Below are positions 55,078 through 64,000 of a stretch of DNA of 64,000 bases, one piece after another. Both the position numbers and the translations under genes were made by a program. How positions within the stretch are numbered: the stretch's first letter is position 1; each line of letters begins with the position of its first letter. Where the stretch lies: positions 26,693 through 90,692 of the forward strand of contig CALVYH010000004.1 in assembly GCA_944372115.1 (NCBI GenBank). The letters are read 5' to 3'. Under the pieces are notes generated by a model. It saw nothing but the letters and a program-made list of their open reading frames with translations, was not told where the DNA came from and did not search any database. Source of the stretch: an uncultured Bacilli bacterium. GTDB lineage: Bacteria > Bacillota_I > Bacilli_A > RFN20 > CAG-826.

Positions 55078-55103
55078 TATTGATTATAAATTTTATTATT
55101 TAA

Positions 55104-56288
55104 TTAGAATTTATAAGGAGTGTTGTAGTAGCAGCATTTGAAGAGTTCTTCCATAGTCTTATCATCGATAGGATTTGGGTTAGTTCCTGTACATGCATCG
55201 CCGACTGCTTCGTGTGAAATGAATGATAATTTTTCTAAGAATTCATCTTCTTTAACACCGAATTCTTTCATTGAATGTGGGATGTTTAAGAGAGTATTTA
55301 ATTCGTGAATTCTATTGATTAATCCTTGAGTTTGCTCACGAGCATCATGTCCTTGGATACCTAATGCAGTAGCAATTTGAGCATATCTTTCGAGAGCTGT
55401 TTTGTTATTTGCATTGTATTCAATGACGTGTGGTAAATACATAGCATTAGCACAGCCGTGTGGGATGTGTCCTGTTGAGAATGCAGCACCACTCTTGTGA
55501 GCCATTGAGTGAACGATACCAAGTAAAGCATTTGAGAATGCCATACCTGCTAAACATTGAGCATAGTGCATTTCTTCTCTACCTTTTCCTTCTGGATTAT
55601 TGTAGGAATCAACAAGGTATGTGTTAACCATTTGAATTGCTTTTAATGATAAGCATTCTGTGAATGGTGTAGCAATAGTTCCGACATATGATTCAACTGC
55701 GTGAGTTAAAGCATCCATTCCGGTATATGCAACTTGAACTTTTGGTAATCCTCTAACGATATCTGGATCAACAATTGCGACATCTGGAGTAATTTCGAAG
55801 TCTGCTAATGGATATTTAATACCTTTAGCATAGTCTGTAATAACTGAGAAAGCTGTAACTTCTGTAGCTGTACCACTTGTTGAAGGGATAGCACAGAATT
55901 TTGCTTTTTCTCTTAAGTGTGGGAAATTAAATGGTGTGACTAAAGCTTCGAATGTTGTATCTGGGTGTTCATAGAATGCCCACATAGCTTTAGCAGCATC
56001 AATTGGAGAACCACCACCGATTGCAACGATCCAATCTGGTTCAAATTTTCTCATTGCTTCAGCGCCTCTCATAACAGTTTCAATTGATGGATCTGGTTCG
56101 ACACCTTCAAATAATTCAACTTCGAATCCTGCTTCTTTTAAATAATTGACAGTTTTATCTAAGAAACCGCTAGCTCTCATTGAATGACCGCCAGTAACAA
56201 CAATAGCTCTTTTACCTTTAAGTGTCTTTAATTCTGCTAAAGAACCACTTCCATAGTAAACGTCTCTTGGTAATGTAAATCTTGACAT
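55104..56288 (-). CDS. Iron-containing alcohol dehydrogenase
   Basis: A 394-residue group III alcohol dehydrogenase (NADH-dependent, fermentative). GGGSPIDAAK binds the cofactor; metal ligands lie in AYTGMDALTHAVES, GIVHSMAHKSGAAF and IPHGCANAMYLPHV. Codon use is less AT-rich than in neighbours, as in enolase, which points to high expression. A strong AGGAGG-type site precedes the ATG. It has its own terminator. Confidence 0.93.
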   Translation of the reverse strand: MSRFTLPRDVYYGSGSLAELKTLKGKRAIVVTGGHSMRASGFLDKTVNYLKEAGFEVELFEGVEPDPSIETVMRGAEAMRKFEPDWIVAIGGGSPIDAAKAMWAFYEHPDTTFEALVTPFNFPHLREKAKFCAIPSTSGTATEVTAFSVITDYAKGIKYPLADFEITPDVAIVDPDIVRGLPKVQVAYTGMDALTHAVESYVGTIATPFTECLSLKAIQMVNTYLVDSYNNPEGKGREEMHYAQCLAGMAFSNALLGIVHSMAHKSGAAFSTGHIPHGCANAMYLPHVIEYNANNKTALERYAQIATALGIQGHDAREQTQGLINRIHELNTLLNIPHSMKEFGVKEDEFLEKLSFISHEAVGDACTGTNPNPIDDKTMEELFKCCYYNTPYKF

Positions 56289-56367
56289 AATCTCCTCCTA
56301 TTTGTCTGAAATACATATCTATTCTAGCATTAATTTTTTGAATGTAAAATAAAATATCAAAAAAATA

Positions 56368-56415
56368 AAAATGTGGTCTTTTTTAACCAAATTCGGTTCT
56401 TTTTTACCACATTTT
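56368..56415 (-). terminator. Terminator after the macro-domain gene
   Basis: AAAATGTGGT (56368-56377) pairs with ACCACATTTT (56406-56415), enclosing an AACC / GGTT stem. On the minus strand it ends in T's, 60 nt after the stop at 56475. Confidence 0.6.
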
Positions 56416-56474
56416 ATTAATATAATTAATAACTTTTCAAGTTTTAACTTCTCATTTTTATCTTTAAAAATCTA

Positions 56475-57386
56475 TTAAAATAACTTTTTTGAAAGGGTTT
56501 CTAAGCCATGGAAGAATAAGCAATCATTAATTTGCAAAACATCAAAAATTTTCTTATCAACATAATATTGAACAACAAGTTCATACATAGAATTTTTACC
56601 AAATCCATAACCTTGTTTTGCTAATAAATTTGCTATATCTTTAGTGCTTAATTCAAAAGCTACACCTAAAGATAGAAGCATATTTTTAGTAGGAATAAAT
56701 GTTGGTTCTTCAAAAAGTCTATCTAAATAAGTTTTATCCCAATTAGCTTTTAAAGTAAGAGTATCTTTATCGATATTTTTAACTTCCATTAATTTTTTAA
56801 TTTCTTTTACAACATCAACATTAGTATCTTTTAAAAGTTGTTTTGGAGATTTAGTTTCAAAATGAGCATTAACATATTGAGAAAGATTTTCTTTAAAATC
56901 ATCATCAAAAATATCAAATGGTTGTTTAAATAAAACAACATAAATATCAGAATCAATATGTTTTGATAAATATTTAACAATTTCATCCTTTTCAATATCG
57001 TAGCATTCTCTTAAAGGATAATTAAAATCACTTGAAATAATTGGGAATGCAGCACTCTTAAAATCATTTTCTTCTATAATTTTAAAAACAGATTTATAAG
57101 CATTTCTTAAATTTTTTTCTTCGCCGTGTTTACCATTTATATAATTAGGACCGACAGCATGAATAATTGCTTTACAATTTGTAATATTAAAAGAGGGTGT
57201 CATTACAGCTTTTCCTACATCACAGTGTCCAATCTTTCTACAAGCTTCTTGTAATAATAAATCCCCTGCACGATGGAAAATTGCTCTACTCACGCCTTCA
57301 ACCATCTTTAAATTAACATTTGCGTTTGCAATAATAGCATCAACATCCATGCTAACTAAATCACCGCGAACTAAATAAAGTGCCAT
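56475..57386 (-). CDS. Macro-domain protein with C-terminal helical domain
   Basis: A 303-residue protein. Residues 1-165 are a macro domain that binds ADP-ribose or related nucleotides: VRGDLVSMDVDAIIANANVNL, GVSRAIFHRAG, IIHAVGPNYING. The C-terminal 130 residues are helical with an HTH-like segment (GVAFELSTKDIANLLAKQGYG). The start at 57386 has AGGGGA upstream and a consensus promoter. It may remove or sense ADP-ribose marks; the C-terminal domain has no assigned role. Confidence 0.85.
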   Translation of the reverse strand: MALYLVRGDLVSMDVDAIIANANVNLKMVEGVSRAIFHRAGDLLLQEACRKIGHCDVGKAVMTPSFNITNCKAIIHAVGPNYINGKHGEEKNLRNAYKSVFKIIEENDFKSAAFPIISSDFNYPLRECYDIEKDEIVKYLSKHIDSDIYVVLFKQPFDIFDDDFKENLSQYVNAHFETKSPKQLLKDTNVDVVKEIKKLMEVKNIDKDTLTLKANWDKTYLDRLFEEPTFIPTKNMLLSLGVAFELSTKDIANLLAKQGYGFGKNSMYELVVQYYVDKKIFDVLQINDCLFFHGLETLSKKLF

Positions 57387-57402
57387 ATTTTTCCCCTGCC
57401 TA

Positions 57403-57431
57403 ATTATAGTAAAATAAGTTTCTATTTTCAA
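57403..57431 (-). promoter_or_regulatory. Promoter of the macro-domain gene
   Basis: On the minus strand TTGAAA (57431-57426) and TATAAT (57408-57403) are exactly 17 bp apart, 16 bp before the start codon. Confidence 0.7.
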
Positions 57432-57513
57432 ATTAATATATAAGTTTTAAAAAGCAAAATTTTCATCGTCTTTTCAAGTGATAAAGGCACAAAAATTTAC
57501 TTAGAATTTAAAA

Positions 57514-57545
57514 CTAGATAAAAAAGTTTGATACAACTTTATCTA
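57514..57545 (+). promoter_or_regulatory. Hairpin upstream of degV
   Basis: CTAGATAAA...AAGTT pairs with AACTTTATCTAG around a short loop (one bulge), about 75 bp before the degV start. TGATAC in the loop region can also pair with GTATCA at about 57552. It could be an operator or a leader structure. Confidence 0.35.
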
Positions 57546-57619
57546 GTATTTAGTATCACATTTTAAAAAATGGCTTAAAATGTTAAAATTTTAAAGTTTT
57601 AAGGGGTAAAATTGTTTTT

Positions 57620-58495
57620 ATGAAAATTTGTGTTACAAGTGATGATACCGCTCAATTTACAAAAGAAGAAATTTTAGAAGCTGGTAATTTATATATAGTT
57701 AGAGTCCCAATTATCATTAACGGGGAAGCTTATTTCCAAAATGAGACAATCGATGATGCTACTTTTTTTAAACGTTTAGCATCTGATGATGATGTTCAAA
57801 CTTCTCAACCTTCTCCAGGTGAATTAATGGAGTTATGGACTAAACTTTTAAAAGAATATGATGCTATTATTCATATACCTCTTTCAAGTGGTTTGTCTGA
57901 AGCTTGTAATAGTGCAAAGATGATTTCACAAGAAGATGAATTTAAAGGAAAAGTCTTTGTTTGTGATAATCATAGAGTTGAACCAACTTTAAGAGAAAGT
58001 GTTAGAGATGCATTAAAATTAATTAAAGCAGGTTATACTCCAGAAGAAATCCAAAAAGAACTTATTGAAGAAGGCCCAAATTCTTCAATTTATCTTATGG
58101 TTGATACATTAAAATATCTTAAAAAAGGTGGAAGAGTAACTCCTGCAGCTGCTTTATTAGGTGGAGCGCTCCATGTTAAACCTATTTTAGCTATTTTTGG
58201 CGGCAAACTTGATGCTTATCAAAAAGTAATTGGTTCTAAAAAAGGAAGAAAAGTTTTAATCGATGCTATTAGAAAAGATATGAATGAAAAATTTAAAGGT
58301 ATCGATAAAAAAGATTTATATTTTGGAGCTGCTTATACAAACAATAAAGAAGAAGCTGAAGAATTTATTAAAGAAGCTGCAAAAGAATTAGATGTTGATT
58401 CATTTGAACTTAGACCATTATCACTTGTTGTTTCAACTCATACTGGTCCAGGTGTTTTAGCTTTAACACTTACTAAAAAAGCACCTATAAAATAA
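57620..58495 (+). CDS. DegV-family fatty-acid-binding protein
   Basis: A 291-residue protein that binds long-chain fatty acids and, as FakB, presents them to the FakA kinase. Landmarks are TSQPSPGEL, IIHIPLSSGLSEACNSA, DTLKYLKKGGRVTPAAALLGG and STHTGPGVLAL. AAGGGG precedes the start. It converges on the DUF2156 gene with an 11-bp overlap, and its terminator lies in that gene. Confidence 0.92.
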   Translation: MKICVTSDDTAQFTKEEILEAGNLYIVRVPIIINGEAYFQNETIDDATFFKRLASDDDVQTSQPSPGELMELWTKLLKEYDAIIHIPLSSGLSEACNSAKMISQEDEFKGKVFVCDNHRVEPTLRESVRDALKLIKAGYTPEEIQKELIEEGPNSSIYLMVDTLKYLKKGGRVTPAAALLGGALHVKPILAIFGGKLDAYQKVIGSKKGRKVLIDAIRKDMNEKFKGIDKKDLYFGAAYTNNKEEAEEFIKEAAKELDVDSFELRPLSLVVSTHTGPGVLALTLTKKAPIK

Positions 58496-59975
58496 ATTCA
58501 TAATAATTAAAAGTTTTATCACTATTAACTAGTTTAAAATTTAATCGAGCGATAAGTTTATCGCTCTTTTTATTTTCTTTATAACATTTCATTCTAACTT
58601 TATTTATACCGATCTCGTTCTTTAAATATTTTAAAAGATAAATAATAACATTATATGCAATATTTTTATTTTCCATATCCTTAGTTAATCTAATACCTAT
58701 TTCTACACTATTATCTTTTAAATAATCATAAATAATTACTTCACCTGCATAGTTAGATTTATATTCAATCATTAAACTTAAATTTTCTTTATTAATAAAA
58801 TCATTTATTACCATATTAAAGAAATAATCACTTGAAATAATTTCATTCTCTTTTAAATCTTTTTTATAATCATATCCCCAATATTTATTTCTATTTTCAT
58901 CAATTGATAATAAATAATAATTTTCTTTATTTTTTAAATCTAACTTTTTTAAAACTATATCTTCATTTACTTTTAAAAAAGGAAATGAAGATAATAAACT
59001 CATATTATTTAATACTTTAAAAGCATATTTATTAATTAAAGAAATAGGATGATAATCTTCTTTTGATTTTCTTAATCCTTCATCTCCACTATCATCTTCT
59101 CTATTAAAATAGTTAACTTTATCTTTATAAAAGGAAGCTAAATAATTAACAAAATAAGGAACTATACCAATATATTTTTTATTACATTTTTCTAAATGAT
59201 CGAAAAGAGTATCGTTAATAATTTCAATTAAAGATAATCCGATAATTTCATTTTTATCAAAGATAATAAATAAATCCAAAGAAAGTTTATAAAACACTTT
59301 TAATATTTCTTTAGAAAAATCTTCTTCTTTTATTCCAATTTCTTCATCTTTATTAGAATTATTATTATTTAAATCAAACTTTTCTTTTTTAAAATTATCT
59401 ATAAAATCAAAACATTTTAAAAGCAACTCATCATCTAATTTTTTATCGTATTTAATTATTTTAATATCATGTCTATTAATATTATTATCTTCATTTAAAA
59501 CATATAATTTATTAAATCTTGATACAAAATGTCGTTTATTTTGATATTTTTTACCTTTAAAAAGAATAAAATCATTATTGTTATATAAATAATCACTCCA
59601 CATTCTATCAAAATGAAAATAATATACTTTATATAAATCTATTAATTTCTCAACACTATCCATATTTAAACAAGTATATTCAAGTGGATAAATCTTATTT
59701 TTTAAAGCATATTCATTTATTAACTCTATACTTTTTCTAATATTATTAGAAAAAGGAAAATAAAACATATCCTTATTATTTTTTAAATCATATTTAGCTT
59801 TTAATATAAATTCATTATTTTTTTCATCTATAAAAGCAATTCTTATATTATAAAAATCCTTCCACATATATAAAACACCAAGTGAATAATCACACATATA
59901 TGAAGAAGCAATATATAGTTTATCTTTAATTTTATTTAAAATAGAAATATCTAAAGGAACAAAGTTTAAATCCAT
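58485..59975 (-). CDS. DUF2156 protein with C-terminal GNAT-like domain
   Basis: A 496-residue protein. The first 320 residues match DUF2156 (ASSYMCDYSLGVLYMWKDF, KGKKYQNKRHFVSRFNKLY), related to the catalytic part of lysyl-phosphatidylglycerol synthases. The last 150 residues resemble a GNAT acetyltransferase (YKSNYAGEVIIYDYLKDNSVEIGIRL, IAYNVIIYLLKYLKNEIGINKVRM). Substrate is unknown. The ATG at 59975 was preferred to a GTG four codons upstream. The 3' end contains the degV terminator. Confidence 0.75.
   Translation of the reverse strand: MDLNFVPLDISILNKIKDKLYIASSYMCDYSLGVLYMWKDFYNIRIAFIDEKNNEFILKAKYDLKNNKDMFYFPFSNNIRKSIELINEYALKNKIYPLEYTCLNMDSVEKLIDLYKVYYFHFDRMWSDYLYNNNDFILFKGKKYQNKRHFVSRFNKLYVLNEDNNINRHDIKIIKYDKKLDDELLLKCFDFIDNFKKEKFDLNNNNSNKDEEIGIKEEDFSKEILKVFYKLSLDLFIIFDKNEIIGLSLIEIINDTLFDHLEKCNKKYIGIVPYFVNYLASFYKDKVNYFNREDDSGDEGLRKSKEDYHPISLINKYAFKVLNNMSLLSSFPFLKVNEDIVLKKLDLKNKENYYLLSIDENRNKYWGYDYKKDLKENEIISSDYFFNMVINDFINKENLSLMIEYKSNYAGEVIIYDYLKDNSVEIGIRLTKDMENKNIAYNVIIYLLKYLKNEIGINKVRMKCYKENKKSDKLIARLNFKLVNSDKTFNYYEFIL
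58547..58566 (+). terminator. degV terminator inside the opposite gene
   Basis: GAGCGATAA-GT-TTATCGCTC is a perfect 9-bp stem with 2-nt loop followed by TTTTTATTTT. It is 51 nt past the degV stop and inside codons for SDKLIAR of the DUF2156 gene. Confidence 0.75.
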
Positions 59976-60045
59976 ATTCGCTGTCACTATTTTAAACTAA
60001 TTTAAATATAAATAGTTAATTAAATACGCTAAAATAAATTTAGCT

Positions 60046-60375
60046 ATGGCAGATAGAGGAATGAAAAAGTGGCTCCCTTTTGCTTCGCTTGTTGAACAAG
60101 GGGAATATTTATCAAAAATGATGTATGAAAAATATAAAATTGAAAAGCCAATTATATTAGATGATACATCAGAAATTATTAATAAAGCTCTTAATGAGTA
60201 CGATTTTATCAATCCTTTATCTTTAAAAATCTATTTTGATGGATATATTTATAAAATAGTCGATAAAATAACTTTTATCGATAAAAATAAAAAGTTAGTG
60301 TATTTCACTAACTTTTATGTACCTATTTCAAATATTTTAAGTATTGAAGATGAAATTTTTACATCACTTAATTAA
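60046..60375 (+). CDS. YolD-like protein
   Basis: A 109-residue protein starting MADRGMKKWLPFASLVEQGEYL, the YolD-family signature (DRG-MxKW-PF). YolD-like proteins usually neighbour Y-family polymerases; none is seen here. A TAAAAT box ends 10 nt before the ATG and there is no Shine-Dalgarno sequence. It overlaps the opposite gene by 12 bp and contains that gene's terminator. Confidence 0.85.
   Translation: MADRGMKKWLPFASLVEQGEYLSKMMYEKYKIEKPIILDDTSEIINKALNEYDFINPLSLKIYFDGYIYKIVDKITFIDKNKKLVYFTNFYVPISNILSIEDEIFTSLN
60290..60316 (-). terminator. Terminator of the membrane protein gene inside yolD-like
   Basis: AAAAGTTAGTG (60290-60300) and CACTAACTTTT (60306-60316) form a perfect 11-bp stem with a 5-nt loop; minus strand then reads TATTTTTATCG. 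It lies 48 nt past the stop at 60364 and within the YolD-like coding sequence. Confidence 0.7.
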
Positions 60376-60981
60376 TAAAAGTGGGAATGATGCAAAAATT
60401 AAAGAAAAACCAAAATTAACAATTGCGGTTAATAAATATAATATTTCACTAGCAAGAACTCCAATACTTAAAGATGTAAAATTATTAATTAATATAGAAA
60501 TATCATTCCATAATGTTGAAATTAAACTACTTAATCCACTAATTAAAAGAATAATACCTAAGATAATTAATACAATTACATAAGCTTTTTTATGCCCTCT
60601 ACTTTCTAAAATTAAAATAATTGCATAAATTATTCCTGCAATTAAAGAAATTGAAAGAATCATTGTATTAAAAGATAGAGTCAATATTCCAGTTATAATT
60701 TGCATAATAAAAGGAATTAAATAAGTAGCAAGAGCTAGACATAACATCGCATAATAAGCACTTCCACCATTTCCACTTCTTGCTCTATAAAAATAAAGTG
60801 CAACTATACAATAAAAGCAAATATTAATTGCTAAAGAAATAATATCTAATGAATCGATATTTGTTTTTGTAGTAATTAATGTTACAAGTAAAGTAACAAT
60901 ATTTAATAAGATGTAAACTAAACAAATTGCTGCTGAACTTACAGCAAATGTAGTTACAAAATTTCCACGTCTTTTTGCCAT
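60364..60981 (-). CDS. Multi-pass membrane protein of unknown function
   Basis: A 205-residue protein with about six hydrophobic segments (for example AICLVYILLNIVTLLVTLI near 18-36 and AYVIVLIILGIILLISGLSSLI near 131-152). No family was recognised. It stands alone between YolD-like (convergent) and enolase. Confidence 0.65.
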   Translation of the reverse strand: MAKRRGNFVTTFAVSSAAICLVYILLNIVTLLVTLITTKTNIDSLDIISLAINICFYCIVALYFYRARSGNGGSAYYAMLCLALATYLIPFIMQIITGILTLSFNTMILSISLIAGIIYAIILILESRGHKKAYVIVLIILGIILLISGLSSLISTLWNDISILINNFTSLSIGVLASEILYLLTAIVNFGFSLIFASFPLLLIK

Positions 60982-61188
60982 AACTTTAATATATTATCAT
61001 AATTTCAAAATTTTTAAATAAACATACAAATTTTTATGTCTATAAAATAGAGAAACTCTTTTAATATTAAACTTTTATTAAGTTTGTTTAAAAAGTGAAT
61101 ATTTTTTCATCTGAAAACCAATCTTGTCTAGTAAACGTCGACGTGGGTTGGTGGGGAATAATGAAACTTAATATATTGTCCATTTTAA

Positions 61189-61216
61189 AAAGCGAGATAT
61201 TTGCCAATCTCGCTTT
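61189..61216 (-). terminator. Terminator after eno
   Basis: AAAGCGAGAT (61189-61198) and ATCTCGCTTT (61207-61216) form a 10-bp stem with 8-nt loop and a T tract on the minus strand, 28 nt after the eno stop. Confidence 0.8.
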
Positions 61217-61244
61217 AATTGATTTAAAAATTGTTGATTAAGAA

Positions 61245-62582
<1,338 letters not shown>

Positions 62583-62626
62583 TCAAAATTATTATATAAA
62601 AAATAGAGATAAAAGTTAAACAAAAA

Positions 62627-62650
62627 GAAGCTAGTTTCGAAACTAGCTTC
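62627..62650 (-). terminator. Terminator after the second WYL gene
   Basis: A perfect palindrome with arms GAAGCTAGTTTC and GAAACTAGCTTC, followed on the minus strand by TTTTTG. It lies 25 nt after the stop at 62676 and about 70 nt before eno. Confidence 0.75.
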
Positions 62651-62675
62651 CATAATATTAATTTATTAGTATAAA

Positions 62676-63572
62676 TTAACGTGTAAGAGTCATCATTCTA
62701 TATAATTCTTCTTTATATAACCTATAAATATCGTTATCTTTATCAACGAATTCAACATTAGAACCTAAAGAAAGTAACAATGAGACGACTTCACGATAAG
62801 ATCTTGTTTTAATAAGGACATCAGTGTAGGCAGAATCATAATTTAATTCAACCATATCTTTAAAAGATTTTTTAAAACGATTATATGCGATTTTATAAAC
62901 TCTAACTGTGAAAGAACAAGGAATATCAGAACCATAAATTTCGTGATTTGGAAGTTGCTTAATATGTTCTAAATCTTCTTTTTTAATAGAATATTGCCTT
63001 TCTTGATAATCTTTAAAATCAACTTTTCTTAAATCATAAACTCTTATTGAGTCACGATAATATGCAAATAAATAGACAACGCCGTCATAATTTTTAAAAC
63101 ATATTGGGCATACATAAGCATCAAAATAATTACCCTTCTTTTCATATGTAATTTTGATACTTCTTTTTAAATAAATAGCTTCAGTAATTTTTGTCATTTT
63201 TTCAATATCTTCTTGTGCAATATTGCTATTAGAAAAAATTAAATTTTTAGACAAAGCAATACCAGATTTATTTACTTCATTAATTTTATCAATGACATAT
63301 TCAGAATTAATTGACAAATTTAATCTATAAAGATCATCTACATTAGTTAAATTGAATGGAAAAGCATCTTTTCCTCCGTAATAAAATCCACCATCTCTTC
63401 CTCTTGCGGATTCAACACCGACAGCTTCTAACTTCTTTCCATATCTAGTAACAGATCTAACTGAACAATCTAAATATTCAGAAAGTTTTTTCCTTGATAT
63501 AGCCATTGGTGAATGGTTTTGTAAGTATCCCAACATCTTAACTGCATTTAAAATATCATTTGAATCGCTCAT
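62676..63572 (-). CDS. HTH-WYL transcriptional regulator
   Basis: A 298-residue protein. The N-terminus is an HTH_11-type winged helix (ISRKKLSEYLDCSVRSVTRYGKKLEAVGV). Residues about 135-200 are a WYL domain (KRSIKITYEKKGNYFDAYVCPICF, DGVVYLFAYYRDSIRVYDLRKVDF). It differs from the WYL protein at 1973, being shorter and lacking an obvious partner. AGAGGG precedes the start. Confidence 0.85.
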   Translation of the reverse strand: MSDSNDILNAVKMLGYLQNHSPMAISRKKLSEYLDCSVRSVTRYGKKLEAVGVESARGRDGGFYYGGKDAFPFNLTNVDDLYRLNLSINSEYVIDKINEVNKSGIALSKNLIFSNSNIAQEDIEKMTKITEAIYLKRSIKITYEKKGNYFDAYVCPICFKNYDGVVYLFAYYRDSIRVYDLRKVDFKDYQERQYSIKKEDLEHIKQLPNHEIYGSDIPCSFTVRVYKIAYNRFKKSFKDMVELNYDSAYTDVLIKTRSYREVVSLLLSLGSNVEFVDKDNDIYRLYKEELYRMMTLTR

Positions 63573-63890
63573 AACGCCCTCTCCAGTAGTTAAAATCTCT
63601 AAAATTTATTTTAAATGGTAAATTATGCTTTATCTATTAAAATCTCACTAAATTCAACCATAAATTGGCACATTTTAAGATTTGTTGCATAAATCTGTCA
63701 CTTTTATATTTTTTTAATTAGTGTTCAAAACTTTAACATTTAAATTTTATTTCCACGTGAAAACAAATAAACAACAATACATATGCAAAAAAAACAAATA
63801 ATATATTATCCTTTTTTAATCTTTGTTAATATTTCGAAAAAACTGGAGTTCAATTGTATAAGTAAAAGATTTACATCCAAATTAAAATTT
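63573..63890. other. Intergenic stretch with little content
   Basis: AT-rich DNA between the divergent WYL gene and the gene cut by the right edge. I see no gene. A CACGTG core with partial parS-like flanks lies at about 63755. The left end of an insertion element probably lies in the last 60 bases. Confidence 0.4.
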
Positions 63891-63921
63891 CCTACTTGAA
63901 TAAAATCTTGTAGGATTTTTT
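63891..63921 (+). terminator. Terminator-like hairpin before a transposase-like gene
   Basis: CCTAC (63891-63895) pairs with GTAGG (63910-63914), extended by an inner GA/TC pair, and is followed by a run of six T's that ends at the Shine-Dalgarno sequence AAGGAGG. Confidence 0.5.
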
Positions 63922-63935
63922 AAGGAGGTGAACAA

Positions 63936-64000
63936 ATGGGAAAATATTTTAGTGATGATGAGAGATTAAATTTGGTCAAAGAATTAAAAAGATCAGGAAA
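63936..64000 (+). CDS. Partial gene at the right edge, transposase OrfA-like start
   Basis: Only 21 codons are visible: MGKYFSDDERLNLVKELKRS. The style resembles the start of IS3-family OrfA proteins (a helix with KLxxVKE before the HTH). A very strong AAGGAGGTG lies 7 nt before the ATG. The rest is outside the window, so the family is a guess. Confidence 0.4.
   Translation, partial: MGKYFSDDERLNLVKELKRSG

Noticed and set aside
63750..63766. CACGTG site as parS
   Set aside because: Only the core and part of the flanks match the parS consensus, and no partition or origin genes are near; a similar core at 29912 lies at the smpB start and is probably chance.

Overview
The window is very AT-rich and uses the standard bacterial code: all intact genes use TGG for Trp and TAA/TAG as ordinary stops. 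There is no rRNA, no tRNA I could recognise and no CRISPR array. The gene set fits a low-GC Gram-positive bacterium of the Bacilli / Erysipelotrichia / uncultured gut-type Bacillota: WhiA, Lgt, a group II ECF transporter, SipW-type signal peptidase, lipoproteins with lipobox, BspA-type leucine-rich repeats, DegV, YolD and DUF2156. No species is claimed.

Positions 1-8.7 kb form an accessory, decaying island. It holds a dead copy of an AlbA_2/Schlafen-type gene, a soluble FtsH-like AAA+ metalloprotease next to a WYL regulator, a dead IS1595-like element with a structured leader RNA, an intact AlbA_2 gene carrying 12-bp NDKI-coding repeats that recur outside the gene, and an IS3-family element nested in a dead IS1634-like transposase.

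Positions 8.8-14.2 kb are one minus-strand cluster for secreted fibre-like proteins: a TasA-like protein, a 930-residue exported protein with EF-hand-like loops, a SipW-type signal peptidase with extra N- and C-terminal parts, and a second TasA-like protein. About 1 kb of non-coding DNA upstream holds palindromes and two sets of IS-end-like direct repeats.

Positions 15-31 kb are mostly core genes on the minus strand: truA, ecfA1-ecfA2-ecfT, a second AlbA_2 gene bracketed by a perfect 29-bp direct repeat, a five-gene run (membrane protein, pepT, TPR/BspA-repeat protein, zinc-ribbon membrane protein, dCMP deaminase), and a run rmlB-like, smpB, folT-like, small membrane protein that converges on an amidohydrolase. 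At 31.1 kb there is a candidate 6S-like structured RNA.

Positions 31.3-36.9 kb are metal handling: a CopA-like ATPase with an altered phosphorylation motif (DKTNT), a flavodoxin-like protein, and a plus-strand ArsR-type regulator, free HMA protein and Cd/Zn-type ATPase behind a promoter that contains a palindromic operator. Positions 37.0-41.7 kb encode a 1556-residue lipoprotein. Positions 41.7-43.0 kb hold a dead DUF4143 ATPase.

Positions 43.2-50.8 kb are the run uvrA-lgt-HAD phosphatase-whiA-XRE regulator-sdaA. Positions 50.9-55.0 kb carry a lipoprotein with a collagen-like stretch and a transmembrane protein with two HTH domains inside and BspA repeats outside. Positions 55.1-63.6 kb carry an iron alcohol dehydrogenase, a macro-domain protein, DegV, DUF2156-GNAT, YolD-like, a membrane protein, enolase and a second WYL regulator. 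The right edge cuts a gene that looks like a transposase start.

Recurring themes are terminators buried in the coding ends of convergent neighbours, TATAAT boxes only about 7-15 nt from start codons (possible leaderless mRNAs), and A7 runs at the points where transposase and ATPase frames break.
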